Positions 46,116 to 58,795 of a stretch of 64,000 nt of DNA are shown here, piece by piece. The number at the start of each line of letters is the position of its first letter. The first letter of the stretch is position 1. Origin of the DNA: Paguma larvata (lineage: Eukaryota; Chordata; Mammalia; Carnivora; Viverridae). The position numbers and the translations under genes are program-made. The stretch spans positions 72,079,312 to 72,143,311 of the forward strand of contig CM057826.1 of assembly GCA_030068075.1 (NCBI GenBank). The letters run 5' to 3'. A model generated the notes under the pieces. The model was not told the origin of the DNA. It worked only from the letters and a program-made list of their open reading frames with translations, and searched no databases.

Positions 46116-46544
46116 AAAAAGTCAAAAAAGAAGATACACAAGACTTTCTATTTTAGATGCTGTATTCTATTTTAAAAAGAATAATAGGCTATTAAACTTC
46201 TCCACCAATATATACTTACGTTGTGAAATTGGGAGATGAGTACTAAAAAACTCTTTAATTAAAAAAAAGGCTACCTCTCTAAAACCAGAACTTAAGATAC
46301 ACAGATAAAATCCCTTAAACTGTCACTTTGTATATAGTCTCTCTCCATTTCCCTCTTGCTGTTGTCTTTCCCTTACCATACAAATAAAAAATATGTGCCT
46401 GTTTATATTTGTATTCATTAGGATTCTGGAAGAAATAGTCATTGTGAAGATTTTACATTAAAACATTCCTAAATTGACTAAACAGAAGTATTCTCCAAAG
46501 CACCCCAAACTTGCCCTAATATTAAGCTATAAGTCCCCAGCCCC

Positions 46545-46685
46545 ACCAACTTTTTGGATGTTTAGCCCAATCTAGAATGTAATCTTGTAATGCTGTCTTG
46601 CATCCTATTTGGAATAATATCTGGCACATACTGGGAGCTCTATAAATATTTGTTGGATTTTGCATGTACCTTCCTCCTTTGGTGG
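46545..46685 (+). repeat. L2 3'-end fragment
   Basis: 'tggaataatatctggcacat' and 'gctctataaatatttgttgg' match the LINE-2 3' end. Confidence 0.55.
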
Positions 46686-47689
46686 CAATAAACTGACAAT
46701 TTAAGAAAGGCTGAACTGAAACCTGTATTATAGATGCCGCCTAATTAGGGCTTTATACGGCATCACTTTTTCATATGAATTTTATCCTTCAGTTGATTCA
46801 TCCCAGAATCCCATTTGCATTTTTAAACTATAATCACACTGTGGCTGATGATGACAAGATTCTTAATGCCAAGTAGCTCCAGTGGAAGCTACTTCCTGGC
46901 AAGGGCTCTTCTTTGGGAATTACCAATCTGTGTGAGCAAATGATGAAGGAAAAAATATTTTGAGGAGTGAACATCTGTCTTAGAGCTTTCACACACTTTC
47001 TTTTAGGAGAAAACAGAAAGGAGCTTACTAGTAACAGTCTATAATTAATCACCTATGGCACAACAGGTGGTGACAGCGGTGGGGTCCTCCTCGGATTTGC
47101 GATTATGGGGAAGTTATATGAGAGGAAACTAGGGTTCTAAACAGGGGATGCTGATGGCCTCTACTGCTTACCTTCCCCAAGCTTAAACCAGTGGTTTATG
47201 GTTTTCATCGTTTCCCCAGAATGAAATAGTCAACTTTCAGAACCTTGGGCCAACATTAACTAGCCACACCATGTTTCTTTCTTTTAGCATGGAAGATTGG
47301 AAAATGATTACATCAGATCTGTTTGGAGATACTTCAGAACAGAAAAGGCCCCAAAGTCACTACCCTCAGACTCCGTATATCTATGTTAAGTGGCTGCCAT
47401 TTGATTCTGGGACAATACAGCAACGTGAAAGAGAAGCTCCAGAATTCAACAGGACTGTCAATAACTTTACCACTTGAGTCCTCTTAGTCTCTTAAAATTT
47501 AAAAGGAACCATCAGAAAACAAAGTAGTCTATACAATTTCTGTTCTTTCTGGGCCTGTTCCCATATATCTTGTCATAGTCATCTCATTAATATTCATTAA
47601 TACATCTCATTAATACATCTATTTGACACTTGCCTATCTTTAGATCTGTTTTAATGTCTGTGTAGAAATTCATTCGTCCACCCATTCAT
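46686..47689. other. PAM intron, no recognised feature
   Basis: Nothing recognised apart from short repeats of 'attaatacatctcatt' near 47585-47625. Confidence 0.45.
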
Positions 47690-48930
47690 TTGTTCCTTCA
47701 ACAAACATATTTGTTGGGTGACTCCAGGAACCAGGCACAAGGCTATACTCATAAAACTGTGAGCAAAGGTATTCATGGTTTCTGTTCGCATTGAGCTTGC
47801 AATCTACTAGCAGAGCAAACAAATAATCACACAAATGAATGTTAAATTTTTATCATTTTAAATAATATATGGGAACAGTACAAGTTGCTATAAGAGCCAG
47901 TAATTCAGGGGAAATGACCCAGGTGAAGGGGGATTTAGCCAAGTATTAGGGATAGTATTTTTGAAAGTCCTATAATTGGAGAGAATTTGATGTGATGGAG
48001 AAAACAAAAGTCAGTGCATATAGACAGGGGCACATGTGTTACGCTGTACTGGAAAAGGAGATGCAGCATATATAGCTAGACCTTGTGGTCCATGTTGAGG
48101 ACTTTGCTTGTTTTATTTTGTTTTTCTTTCATTATATTTTTTTAAGTTTATTTTTTTAGTAATCTCTACACTCAATGTGAGGCTCAAACCCACAACCTCA
48201 AGATCAAGAGTCAAATGTTCTTGCAACTGAGCCAGCCAGGTTTCTCAATTTTATTTCCCTTGAGAGCAACAGAAAGCCAACGAAACCTTTTGTAGGAAAC
48301 TGACATGGAGGGTAAACTTGGTTAGATGAGGTGAGTAAAAAGGCCACATAGCTATTCAGAAAAGTGATGATATTAGCTTGAAACTGGGTGTTTGCACTGA
48401 AGAAGGAGAAAAGAGAACAGATTTTAGAGACATTTAAACAGTGAAACAGACATGACTTAGGAGTGGATTCGAATGGAAGGGAAGGAGGCAATATCAAGGA
48501 TGATTCCTAGATTTCTGGTATGCAGAGCTGATGTATGTAGTAGCATTCGAAACATAAAGCACAAGACCAGGTTTGAAGAAGAAGATGGATTTGGCACTGG
48601 ACATGATGGGACTTAAGAAGCTTTTGAAAAATCTATAAGTAAATGTCAAATGGGAAGTTGTCTAAGTTCCTTTTAGAAGAAAGATCTAGAAATGTACATT
48701 TACACAACAGGCAAATTGGATGATGGTAACTGGGCAGTGAGTGTGGAGGACGCTCTTTTGTGAGAAAACAGAAGAGACAAGTGACTGAGTTGTAAAATGG
48801 CTGGTCACAGAAAGAGAAGCCAGGGAGGCTGGAGGAAAACCAGGAAAGGGTTATGTCATAGAAACTGAAAAAGAGAATGTTCCAAGGAGGAAGTACTTGA
48901 CAATGTCACCAATTAAAACCCATATGTTAG
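47690..48930 (+). repeat. Long ancient L2-like interspersed repeat
   Basis: It begins 'ttccttcaacaaacatattt', 'gttgggtgactccaggaacc' and runs through 'gagcttgcaatctactagca', 'gtggtccatgttgaggactt', 'atcaaggatgattcctagat' and 'gggcagtgagtgtggagg', in the order of a common mammalian LINE-2-like repeat. The family name is not certain. A SINEC is nested at 48140-48243. Confidence 0.4.
48140..48243 (-). repeat. SINEC, older short type
   Basis: 'agtaatctctacactcaatg', 'gaggctcaaacccacaacct', 'caagatcaagagtcaaatgt', 'gcaactgagccagccaggtt': complement of the CAN-SINE head, as at 2989. Confidence 0.85.
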
Positions 48931-49303
48931 CAGTGTTCTCATAGGGCTTCAATACAAACATGTGGACATTTTTTTGTGTGTGTTAATATTTTAACTTATT
49001 TCCAGGAACCCGGTTCTTTCCAGTGGCTCCTCCTACAAGGACTGTGACTGTGGATACTCTGGTCTTATAACTCAGGATCTTCTCTGACCTACATAAAACT
49101 CCAGCCACACTCACAATCCAAATTCCCCACAGACTCTCTAGTGTTGGCCATCCATACCACCTGCCAATAGAGAAATGCCTACAACAACAGTACACAGCAG
49201 GGTCACCACGAGTTCTCCCACAAGCTCTTTGGTGATGGTCACAGGGCCTAGGACAACTTGGGAAACAGCAAAGAACATCAACAAAAGGAAAAATGAAAAA
49301 ACA

Positions 49304-49364
49304 GGGACGCCTGGATGGCTTAGTCTGAAGAGTGTGCGACTTTTGATCTCAGGGTTGTGGGAAT
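49304..49364 (+). repeat. SINEC head, truncated
   Basis: 'gggacgcctggatggcttag' and 'cttttgatctcagggttgtg' are the first roughly 60 bp of a plus-strand CAN-SINE. The rest is replaced by the purine tract that follows without a gap. Confidence 0.8.
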
Positions 49365-49784
49365 GGAAAGGGAAAGGGAAAGGGAAAGGGAAAAGGAAAG
49401 GGAAAGGGAAGGAAGGAAGGGAAGGAAAGGAAAGGAAAGGAAAGGAAAGGAAAGGAAAGGAAAGAAAGGAAAGGAAAGGAAAGGAAAGGAAAGGAAAGGA
49501 AAGAAAGGAAAGGAAAGGAAAGGAAAGGAAAGGAAAGGAAAGGAAAGGAAAGGAAAGGAAAGGAAAGAAAGAAGAACGGAAGGAAGGAAGGAAGGAAGGA
49601 AAGAAGGAAGGAAGGAAAGGAGGAAGGAAGGAAAGAAGGAAAGGAAAGAAAGAGAAGGAAGGAAGGAAGGAAGGAAGGAAGGAAGAAAGGAAGGAAGGAA
49701 GGAAGGAGGAAGGAAGGAAGGTAAGAAAGAAAGAAAGAAAGAAAGAAAAAGAAAGGAAAGAAAGAAACAAAGAAAGGAAAGAAG
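49365..49784 (+). repeat. 420-bp purine tract, (GGGAAA)n, (GGAAA)n and (GGAA)n
   Basis: All bases are A or G except C at 49577, T at 49722 and C at 49768. Blocks grade from GGGAAA to GGAAA to GGAA to GAAA. On the PAM-sense strand it is a 420-nt pyrimidine tract. Several long ORFs in all frames here (Lys/Gly/Glu or Ser/Phe/Leu/Pro repeats) are artefacts. Such tracts can form triplex DNA and are hard to assemble, so the length may be wrong. Confidence 0.97.
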
Positions 49785-50613
49785 TAATAACAATAGGAAC
49801 AACGACAACAACAAAAAACAAGAGAATTAGAAGGCTGAAGAAAAAAGATGGGTGAATAAGTCAATTTAAAATAAAACTTACAAATATTCAAAATAAAACA
49901 ATATAAGAAAAACTGTTTGAAGCAAACTATTATATTATACAAGCTCAACACAGTAATGAATATCACCAAGTAATGCATATCTATGGATGCTTGCTGATTT
50001 TCACCCAAGAAACCACTCCTATTCCAGACTAGTAGTGTTAACAAAACCTAGGAATCTGGATACCTGATTTACCCCTTCAGCACACACTAATTTTAATTTC
50101 CTGTCTCATATTAAGGACTAGTGAGATGATATACTATAAAAGTACATATGTGGAACATAAAATAACTAGAAAAGTGAAAACATCATAAGAGTAAAATAGG
50201 CAACTTTTAGCAATAGCCCGATAAACTTTAGCATACTTGTACAAATGTTACAGCTCTGGGCAGGAATCAGAGTCTTCAGATTTGTAAGGAGACAAATACT
50301 GTGAAAATCTGAAACTGTTGTATTCACATTCCTCTCCCAGATAAATCACATTTGGTTCCCCAGCAGCCATTGTATTATTATAATCCCAAGGAAGGAGGCA
50401 GGAATAATACTGGTTAGGAAAGGGAGAGAACACGGTATAGCCAAGTTCTCTTCCAGACAGGAGGAGGAAACAAAAGAAAGTGTCTGGCCAAGAGGAAGTA
50501 TATTTCATAGCCACAGATGAGATGTCAGAGTTTTCAACTGAGAAAACTGAGCCCAAGAACTCCATTCATTTGAAACCCCTTCTACTGTCCAGGGCCATTC
50601 ATGTAAGACCGCT
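49785..50613. other. PAM intron, no recognised feature
   Basis: Nothing recognised. Confidence 0.5.
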
Positions 50614-50809
50614 TTTTTTTTTTTTTTTTTTTTATTCAAGAGAGAGAAAGGGGGGTGGGTAGGGGCAGAGAGATGAAGACAGTATCTTAAGCAGGCTCCA
50701 GGCTCTGAGCTATCATCACAGAGCCCAATGCGGGGCTGGAACTCACAAACTGTGATTATGACCCGAGTCAAAGTCGGACGTCCAACTGACTGAGCCACCC
50801 AGGCAACCC
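50614..50809 (-). repeat. SINEC, near full length
   Basis: Long T-run (the complement of the A-tail), (GA)n, 'agcaggctccaggctctgag', 'cacagagcccaatgcggggc' and 'ctgactgagccacccaggca'. A short duplication (aagacc) is visible at 50605-50610 and 50810-50815. Confidence 0.93.
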
Positions 50810-53464
50810 AAGACCACTCCTTTTCATGTACCCCGATACTATCCTGACAAATAAAAAAGTAAGGAGGAAGGGAAAAATCTTAATTAAAAGTTTAAATGAT
50901 TGTTTGAACCCAAAGGGAGTGTGATGTCCTCACAACTGATACTTTTAAGTGTTTCTTTCCTTACCATTCAGTGTCAGGAGCTTAAGAAGCTAAATTAGAT
51001 CAGTTTTACAAATTAAAAGCTTTATTTTCTTTACATACTTGAAGAATAGTGTGTAAATTATGACTCTGCTACACACATAAGCAAAGAACAATTTGTAAAT
51101 TAATGTATCAATTTACTATTTGTACTTTTACTATTTGTTGTGCATTGATAGCTGGTTTCAGCATGGTATGCCATTGCCTAATAGATGTCCTATGGAAGAG
51201 ACGTAAAATATACAAATACTCTTGTAAAGCTCAAATATATTTATGTATTCATGGCAATGGCTGACAGAATCTTTGACCTGAAAGATGACTGATTTTTATT
51301 TCTTTGATGGTGGTACTTAAAATTGATACAAAAGTTTCAAAAAAGCAAAATGTCAATGTCCAGTTAGGGCTATGAAAGTGTTTATCAGAAAACAGCCCTT
51401 TTCTCCTATAAGGGATTGAACGCACACTCACCAGGACACATCACAAAGACCATATTAAATCAAATACATATGCTCCTCGGTCATATGTAAGAGGCGTAAG
51501 AAAATGTCTGTGATCACTAAGAGTACATTTTGTTGCAAACTGCGGAAGAACTCAAAATGGCTTAAATCGAGATGTAGTTTCTCATATAATACATGTGAAT
51601 TCCAGAAGAAAGACAGGTGCGGGAATGGTTATTTCATCCAGCAACTCGACAATGTCATCAAGGACTTCGGGTCTTTCCATCTATCAGCTTTATCATATTC
51701 AGTGTATCATCTTTCACCGGTAGGATTCTTCCTTCAGGATTACAAGACTGTTGCAGTCGCTTCCAGTATCATGTTCTCAGGAAGTAATTCCCAAAGGCCA
51801 ACAGAGGGAAAGTCTCTTCCTTCAGTTCCGTTTCAAGAGTGAAACTTTCCCAGAAGCATTTGCTTCAAGCAGAATTCCCTTTACATCCAAATGGCCGGAA
51901 CTGTATCAACATGCCATTTCTAAACCAATCATTACAAGGTTAAAGAAATTACTATGATTGGCTTAGTCTTATCAAGATTTACCTTCTGGGCTATGGAAGG
52001 TCAAAGAAAGAAAGGGAAAAAATGCTTGTAGAATAGGCAACCAATAGGCCCTGACAGAATATTACTGAGGACGAAAACAAAAATTCTCATAATTCTAAAT
52101 TTAACCAGTGGCAGATAATCTTTGGGCAACTGGGTCTATTTCAATGTATTGATCTGCGATACTCAGAATTTTTGAAATCCTTGTCTACTTGCCTTGTACA
52201 ATAATTATGTCAACTAAATATATTCTAGATTAGACACTTTCTGTTGCATCTCTTGAGTAGGTGCCAAAACACAGTAAGATTTAGAGGCCAGGAGTGGATA
52301 AAATGCCAAACTCCCAGTTCGGCAAACCTGATGATCTTGAGGAAAATAAGAAATGGAAAAGCAGTTTAATTCTAAGTGAAAAAAAAAAAGACAATTGTAC
52401 CTTCTGAAATTTTTTTTTCCTTCAAAACAAGAGGTACCAAAGGCATAGTATGCTTACGTATAGCAAGGGCAAAATCATTCTGTCTTTCTCCATCTCCCTC
52501 ACAGTGATGTTATAACCTATTCATTTTCCTTAGACTTTAAACTCATAAACAAAACATTACTACAGATTTGCATTCTTTGCCTCAAACTTCTAAGAGGAAC
52601 TATAAAATCAAATACAAAAATATTCTTTGGAACGCTCTTTGCTTTTCCTTCGCACATCATAAACATCTCTGTTTCAACATCAGGCAGTTAGAACAAAGTT
52701 CCTTGTTTGCCAGTCTGTCTCCTGTTATTACATTGTGTTTTAAAGGCTGAAGCCTTGATTTATTCTTGTTTGTATTCCGGAAGACCACTTGGCATAAGAA
52801 CTGGGTATGTAGTCAATGTTGGTTGCATTTGTTTGTTGAATTTTTTTAAACTACATGACTAATAACCTTTCATAAAGGGCCTAGTCCTACAAAAATAGCT
52901 CCAGAGCACTGAGTCATTTTTTCCTTTAAGGATTTTATTTATGCTTTTAAAAAAATAAAAAAAAGACAATCAAACTAAATTTATCCCACTGCAATTTTCC
53001 AACTTCCATTGAAAGACAATATTAATAATTCAAGAAAATGACTCTACAAAGCTTGTCTTCTCTTTGTATCTCAACTCCCAGGGGTGGATACTTGTCATAT
53101 AGTTAATGGAGTTATTATTATAATGAACCAAATAGCTTACAAACTGAAAATGTCCATTTTCCAGATATGTTTTCATTTGTCATCAGTTAACTTTACATTA
53201 TAAACATAAATACTGCAATTTAGTACTGGTGTCCTTCGTTAAGCCAGCTTGAGGAATCCCTAACACTAAATGAAAAAGTAAATTCAATATTTTAAAATTA
53301 GCTTCATATTTTAATGTTTTCATAGGCTTATACACACAAAGCATAGTAAGAACAATAAACTAAACAATTAGGAGACCTTAGTAGGTGCTATAAGAAAATA
53401 TGACCTTTTATATCTGGCAGTTACAAGATATAAACCATGTAAACATAATAAACTGAATTTAAGA
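50810..53464. other. PAM intron with an ancient unnamed repeat
   Basis: The stretch 51515-51965 ('aatgtcatcaaggacttcgg', 'gtctttccatctatcagctt', 'ttctaaaccaatcattacaa') resembles a common old mammalian repeat I cannot name. The rest is unrecognised. Confidence 0.35.
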
Positions 53465-54430
53465 GTGATCAAATGGTTTTTGTTGAAGTATAATTAACAT
53501 ACAATATATTAGTTTCAAGTGTTCAACCTATTGTGTATAACAATTCTGTGCATTACTCGGTGCTCACCACTATAAGTGTAGTCACCATCTGTCATCACAA
53601 AACATTATTACAATATTATTATTTTTTAATCTGTATTTATCATGAGAGAGAGGGTGAAAGGGAGAGACTGACCAGGGGAGGGGCAAAAAGAGAGGGAGAT
53701 AGAGAATAGCAAGTAGATTCTGTGCTGTCAGTACAGAGCCCAATGTAGGGCTCCATCTCACAAACTGTGAGATCATGACCTGAGCCAAAATCAAGAGGTG
53801 GACGCTTAACCAACTAAGCCACCCAGATGCCCCATCATAATATTATTGATTGCATTCTCGATGCTGTACTTCTCATCTCTATGACTTATTTATTTTAAAC
53901 TGGAAGTTTGTACCTTTTAATTTCCTTTATCTATTTCATCCTCCTCATGAACCTCCCCTCTGGCAACCACCAGTTTGTTTTCTGTATCTAAGAGTCTGTT
54001 TGCTTTGTATTTTAGATTCCACATATAAGGGAGATAATATGATATTTATCTTTATCTGTCTGACTTATTTCATGTAGCATAAAATCCTCTAGGCCCATCC
54101 ATCCTGTCTCAAATGGCAAGATCTCATTCTTTTTTATGGCTGGGTAATATTCCATTGTATGTGTGTGTACATATATATCCACTTATCTATCAATAGACAC
54201 TAGAGTTGTTTGTATAACATGGCTATTGTAAAATAATATTACAACAAACTTAGGGGTGTATGTATCTTTTCAAATTAGTGCTTTCATTTTCTTTGGGTAA
54301 ATACCCAGTAGTAGAATTACTGAATCATTTGGTATTTCTATTTTTAATTTTCAGGGAACCCCCATACTGTTTTCCACAGTACTTATATCAATTTATATTC
54401 CCACCATCAATGCACGAGAGTTCCCTAGGA
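53465..54430 (-). mobile_element. Old L1 fragment, reverse, split by a SINEC
   Basis: The complement reads as an L1M-type 3' UTR and the end of ORF2: 'gttgaagtataattaacata', 'caaccaccagtttgttttct', 'attccacatataagggagat', 'ggctgggtaatattccattg', 'gggtaaatacccagtagtag', 'ccccatactgttttccacag'. It is decayed with many stops. This is the only L1 here on the PAM-sense strand. Confidence 0.88.
53625..53836 (-). repeat. SINEC nested in old L1
   Basis: Reverse CAN-SINE: 'agagagagggtgaaagggag', 'tgctgtcagtacagagccca', 'aaccaactaagccacccaga'. A duplication of aatattatt with 3' drift lies at about 53612-53620 and 53839-53847. Confidence 0.92.
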
Positions 54431-56869
54431 GGAAAGTTTCTTTTCACAAAAGTATTTCCATTGACAAATCTGGAAGAAATGATGTAATTAGAATACTCAT
54501 CATATGCAACTTCTGATGAATTGAGGCAATAATAAATATTCATGACTGCTAAAACCAATAGGTGAAAACCTGACAGGAAACTTTACAATTGGTCAATCAA
54601 TTTCACAATTCCTAATTTGTTAACTAGGATTTACATTATAAGAAGAGAGACAATCAGACATTATATGCTTCCTATTGGTTTAACATAACATCGCCTATGA
54701 AAAATTTTGCTAAAACTCTAAATTTCATCAACCTTTGTGATATACCAGTATAGGAAATACAAAGGACAAAGGTACATGTTAAATGATACTCTAGTGATAC
54801 AATCAACAAAACCTAGAACACAGAAAACTCTTTAGGACAAGTACCATTTTCTTCACAAATAAATTACAGGAGAACAAAGAGGCAAAAGGAATATCAAGAA
54901 TCCCTATAAAAGAGAACTATCAACAAGATTTACCATGGAGACTAAGTTTGGATCATGACACAAACAAACCAACATTTAAAAAAAGACAACAATCAGAGAA
55001 ATTTGACACTAACTAGATATGCGATGATATAAAGGTAATTGTGCTTGCGTTGCAAAATAACTTATTTTTTAAAATACATACTGAAATACTATGAAATGAA
55101 ATGATGTCTAATAGATGCCTCAAAATAACTCGGTGTGTGTGTTGGGGGAGGAATGCAGGAGGGCGATAGAGATAAAATAAGCCTGAACATGGGTTTATCA
55201 TCGTTAATGGGTATGTGGAAGTTCACTACACAAGCCTTTTAATTTTGTGTGGATTACAAGTTTCTATTAAAAAATGTTTAAAATATAAAAAAGATACAGC
55301 TTGTCCCTAAGAATCTTTGCTACCAACTTATCCACCAACTAACACAATAACCAACAAACCAAACAACCGTCGTATCTTGATTCCATATATGTTTTAATCC
55401 TGGGACACAAAAATACATACAAATAATTCTCTTCCTTCAGAGACTTTAAAATCTAATGAAGGAGACAAAGCCTATTAGGCTTATGGAAGAGTGAAGGGTT
55501 AAGCTTAGTGTTAAGGGCTAAAAGAGTGAAAGAAGAGTTCAGAGAAGGGGGTTTGATGACTTGATCCTACATAGGACCAGTCAGGGGACAGGCAGGAGGG
55601 CCACCTGGCAAGGCCTAACATCAGAGGGCCTTTTCTCTTAACGAGATTATGCAAAGAGAGACATACAGACAAGACTGAAAAAAGATGACATTTATCTTAC
55701 ACGTTCCAACTTGTTCACCACTTGTAATTCACAGACTTAACATATTTTACAAATCTTGAAATTTTCTTGTGAATGGCACTGTACCATCTTTATAAAAGTA
55801 TTAATTTGCTATATTTAATATTAAAATATATCGGTCAAGTTTCTTTAGGAAACAGAAGGCAAAATAAAGGGGACAATTGAGAAAAATGGAGCCAAGGAAC
55901 CAAGGATTAAGCTGGGGGCTAGGTTAAAGGAAGCATGTGAGTGATGGTGAAACACCCCAGGGATTCACAAAGTAGCAAGCTGTTACCACTTAAAGACATA
56001 AGAGGCAAGAAGAGGAAGAATTGTCAAAGCCAGAAATCACTTTACCCATAAGAGATAATAGGAGCTATGAAAAAGCAAGAGCAACTTCAGTCAACCAGAT
56101 GCCCAACAGAGAAACAGCCAAGGAAAGAAATTCCCTGAACTCATCTTCCGGCTTTCCAGTCTTCTGTCTGTTCCTCCCACTGACTAGAGCCAACTGGAAG
56201 CCAAAGAGTAAGGGAGGCTATGGACAGCTTCCATAAAGGTCAGTCTCCTGCAGAGTAGAGAAGGCTAGAGAAGAGTGGAGAGACTAGTGGAGAATTCCCA
56301 GCATGGAGAATACATCCTCTCCTTTTATACTCTTGGTTTGGTATTATCTTAATATTCCATGACCAAATGGAAACCACAAAAACAGAGGAAGTGACCTAGA
56401 GTTCTCTCAGCATCTGAGAGACCTTGAACAGAGAAGGCAAGTTGCTGGGTAGGAGGGAAAGAATTCACATAAACAAAGGTAAGAGAAAGACCCTCTAAGC
56501 TGTAAAATTAGTTTGGAAAACAAAAACAAAAACAAAAACAAAACAAACAAAAAAACCCAGATGGGAGTAAGTGTGGTGACTCGATGAACAGGCATGGAAG
56601 TAACATTTTAGGGAGTTCTGAAAAATGAAGTTGGAGAAAATGAATGAAGCCAGGTAACAGAAAGGGTCTGGGAGATAAGGTGAATTTCAATTTGATCTGT
56701 TTGGATGTGATAGTTATGGTGAGTGAGGTATGCAGCATTAAGTCATGAGTGCAGTTCTTTAGGAAGAACACGTTGATGGAACTGAGAATAAGCAATGAGG
56801 ATACAATGGGAGGGAGAAAGCAGTGGAGTCTGGAAACTAACTAGGAGATGTTGCTCTCAGTCTGGGTTA
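54431..56869. other. PAM intron, no securely recognised feature
   Basis: The part at 54940-55290 ('tgtggattacaagtttctat', A-rich end) may be an old element. A CAAAAA repeat lies at 56518-56553. Confidence 0.35.
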
Positions 56870-58430
56870 AGTCTGTAACAGATGGATAGTAGTGAAATCT
56901 GACCATACATCCAGCTATACATTCCATATGTCTATCGATCCCATAAATATATACTAAATCTAGTGTTGCCAGACAGTGGTGAGCAAAACAGGTATGTTTC
57001 CTACCCTCACACGGTACACAGTCTGACGACCAAATAGAGGCCAGTAATGACCTGAACAAGGGTAAAATCGCAGTTGTGAAGCATATCCTAGGAGCTAAGA
57101 GAGCTAGAACAGCTCCCTGAAAGGTGGAGTGGGGACATCACAGGGATGGAGGGAAGAGGAGGTGGTCGGGAAAAGTTCCTCTGGAAGAATGGTGATCATA
57201 CTGAGATGCGGAAGCTGGAAGGTTGGGATGGCATCACCTAAGGCAAACGGAGGGGAGAGCAAGCCCAGCAGGAACTCAGCAAGACCCAAGCCTGGAGGAA
57301 GAGCAAGAACTAGGAAATAAGAAACCAGTGTCACTGGGACAGAGAAGAAAAGGGACAGACCTGAAAGACATTTCGAAGGAAGAAATGAAAACAACTGTAG
57401 ACACCTCAAATTTAGACACAAGAAAAGGTACATAGTCTAATGCTATTCCAATCATTTTAACCAAAGAGATGAGATATTTCAACAGCCTAGTCAATCTATA
57501 GTTTCTAATGTGCTCTGTGCCTTGACCAAAAAACACAACAAATAAAGATCTCTTCTCAACAAATATTTATCAGGCACTTTGCAAGGTACTAGGAAAAATA
57601 TAGCCTTATAGACAGACGATCTTTATTACATCATATGAGTCATCAGCCAATCTGCTTTCTACATGTACTTAAGAGCAGAAGAAATAGCTGGGCACAGATT
57701 TAAGTCAGAAAGATCTATTAATCAACAAAATTCACTGAGTACCTTCTATGTGCAAGGCACGATACAAAACACTGTGCAAAAATATCTTATCTGCAGGACG
57801 GGTATGAGTTGGCTTCTTTTAAAGAAAGATTGTGATGTCTGTTTGCTCAGCCTGAGTGTAAACTGACAAAAATATGCACATTGATGAATAAGAAGCAGTC
57901 ATTGGTTTGAGAGACTCTCTAGTGGGAGAGATTTAATGAATGAATCACTGTCAGCGACAATAGCATAGGTCTAGATGCGTGGTATAAAGTATCATGGCAT
58001 TCAGACGAGATCAGTTTGAGGCAATCAGATAGGTTCATGAGGAAAGGTCCATGGGTTCTGTCACTTAATAGTGTATGATTTCAATAGGAGAAATAGGGCA
58101 AAGACATTATAACAGGCAGAAAGAATAACATCAGTTTCAGGGCATCTACTTGTAGGAATAACAAACATGCTAAGCATGGTAGAAATGGGAAACGAAAGGG
58201 AACAAAAATTAAAGTGGCCCAGATGGGGGACCATCAGGCAGAGAATTTAGGCATATGGACCAGGAAACACATTAGGTCAAAATGAGAAGTCACTGAAGAT
58301 TTCCAGGTAAGAGAACAGTATTAACAGAGATGCTTGTTAAGAAAATTATATGGACTGAAAAACATCTTAACATAATGGTTAAAAGCACAAGATTTGGAAG
58401 CAGCCTGCCTGACGCAAAGAGTCCAGACTC
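56870..58430 (+). repeat. Patches of ancient L2-like repeat
   Basis: 'ccagacagtggtgagcaaaa', 'caacaaatatttatcaggca', 'ctatgtgcaaggcacgatac' and 'aggaaaggtccatgggttct' recall the same mammalian-wide family as at 47690. Heavily decayed and discontinuous. Confidence 0.3.
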
Positions 58431-58439
58431 CCTCATGGC

Positions 58440-58795
58440 TACGACTTGCAATAAAAAGGAACAAACTAGTGATAAACACAATGTCATAGATGAATCTCAA
58501 ATGTGTCATGCTAAGTGAAAGAAGCCAGACACCAAAGACTATATACTGTTGTGATTACATTTACATGTGAATCTAGAAAAGGCCAAACTAGTGACAGAAA
58601 GATCAGTCATTGCCAGAGGCTGGGTTTGGGGAAGGAATGAGAGAGAGCACAGAGGAGCACAAAGGAACGTTCGGGGTGATGAAAATGTTCTTTACCATGA
58701 CTAAGCGGCAATTATACAACTTGACTTGTACTCTTGAAATCGGTGATTTTTTATTTTTTAAGTAAATTTCATCTCAAGCTGATAATGAAAAAAAA
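58440..58795 (+). repeat. Old L1 3' fragment
   Basis: 'gcaataaaaaggaacaaact', 'agatgaatctcaaatgtgtc', 'atgctaagtgaaagaagcca', 'gggtgatgaaaatgttcttt' and 'cttgtactcttgaaatcggt' in the order of an old L1 ORF2 end and 3' UTR. Antisense to PAM. Confidence 0.8.

Noticed and set aside
49138..49855. Several long ORFs on both strands (up to 231 codons)
   Set aside because: They are translations of the GGAAA/GGAA purine tract in different frames (Lys/Gly/Glu or Ser/Phe/Leu/Pro repeats) with no sign of a gene.
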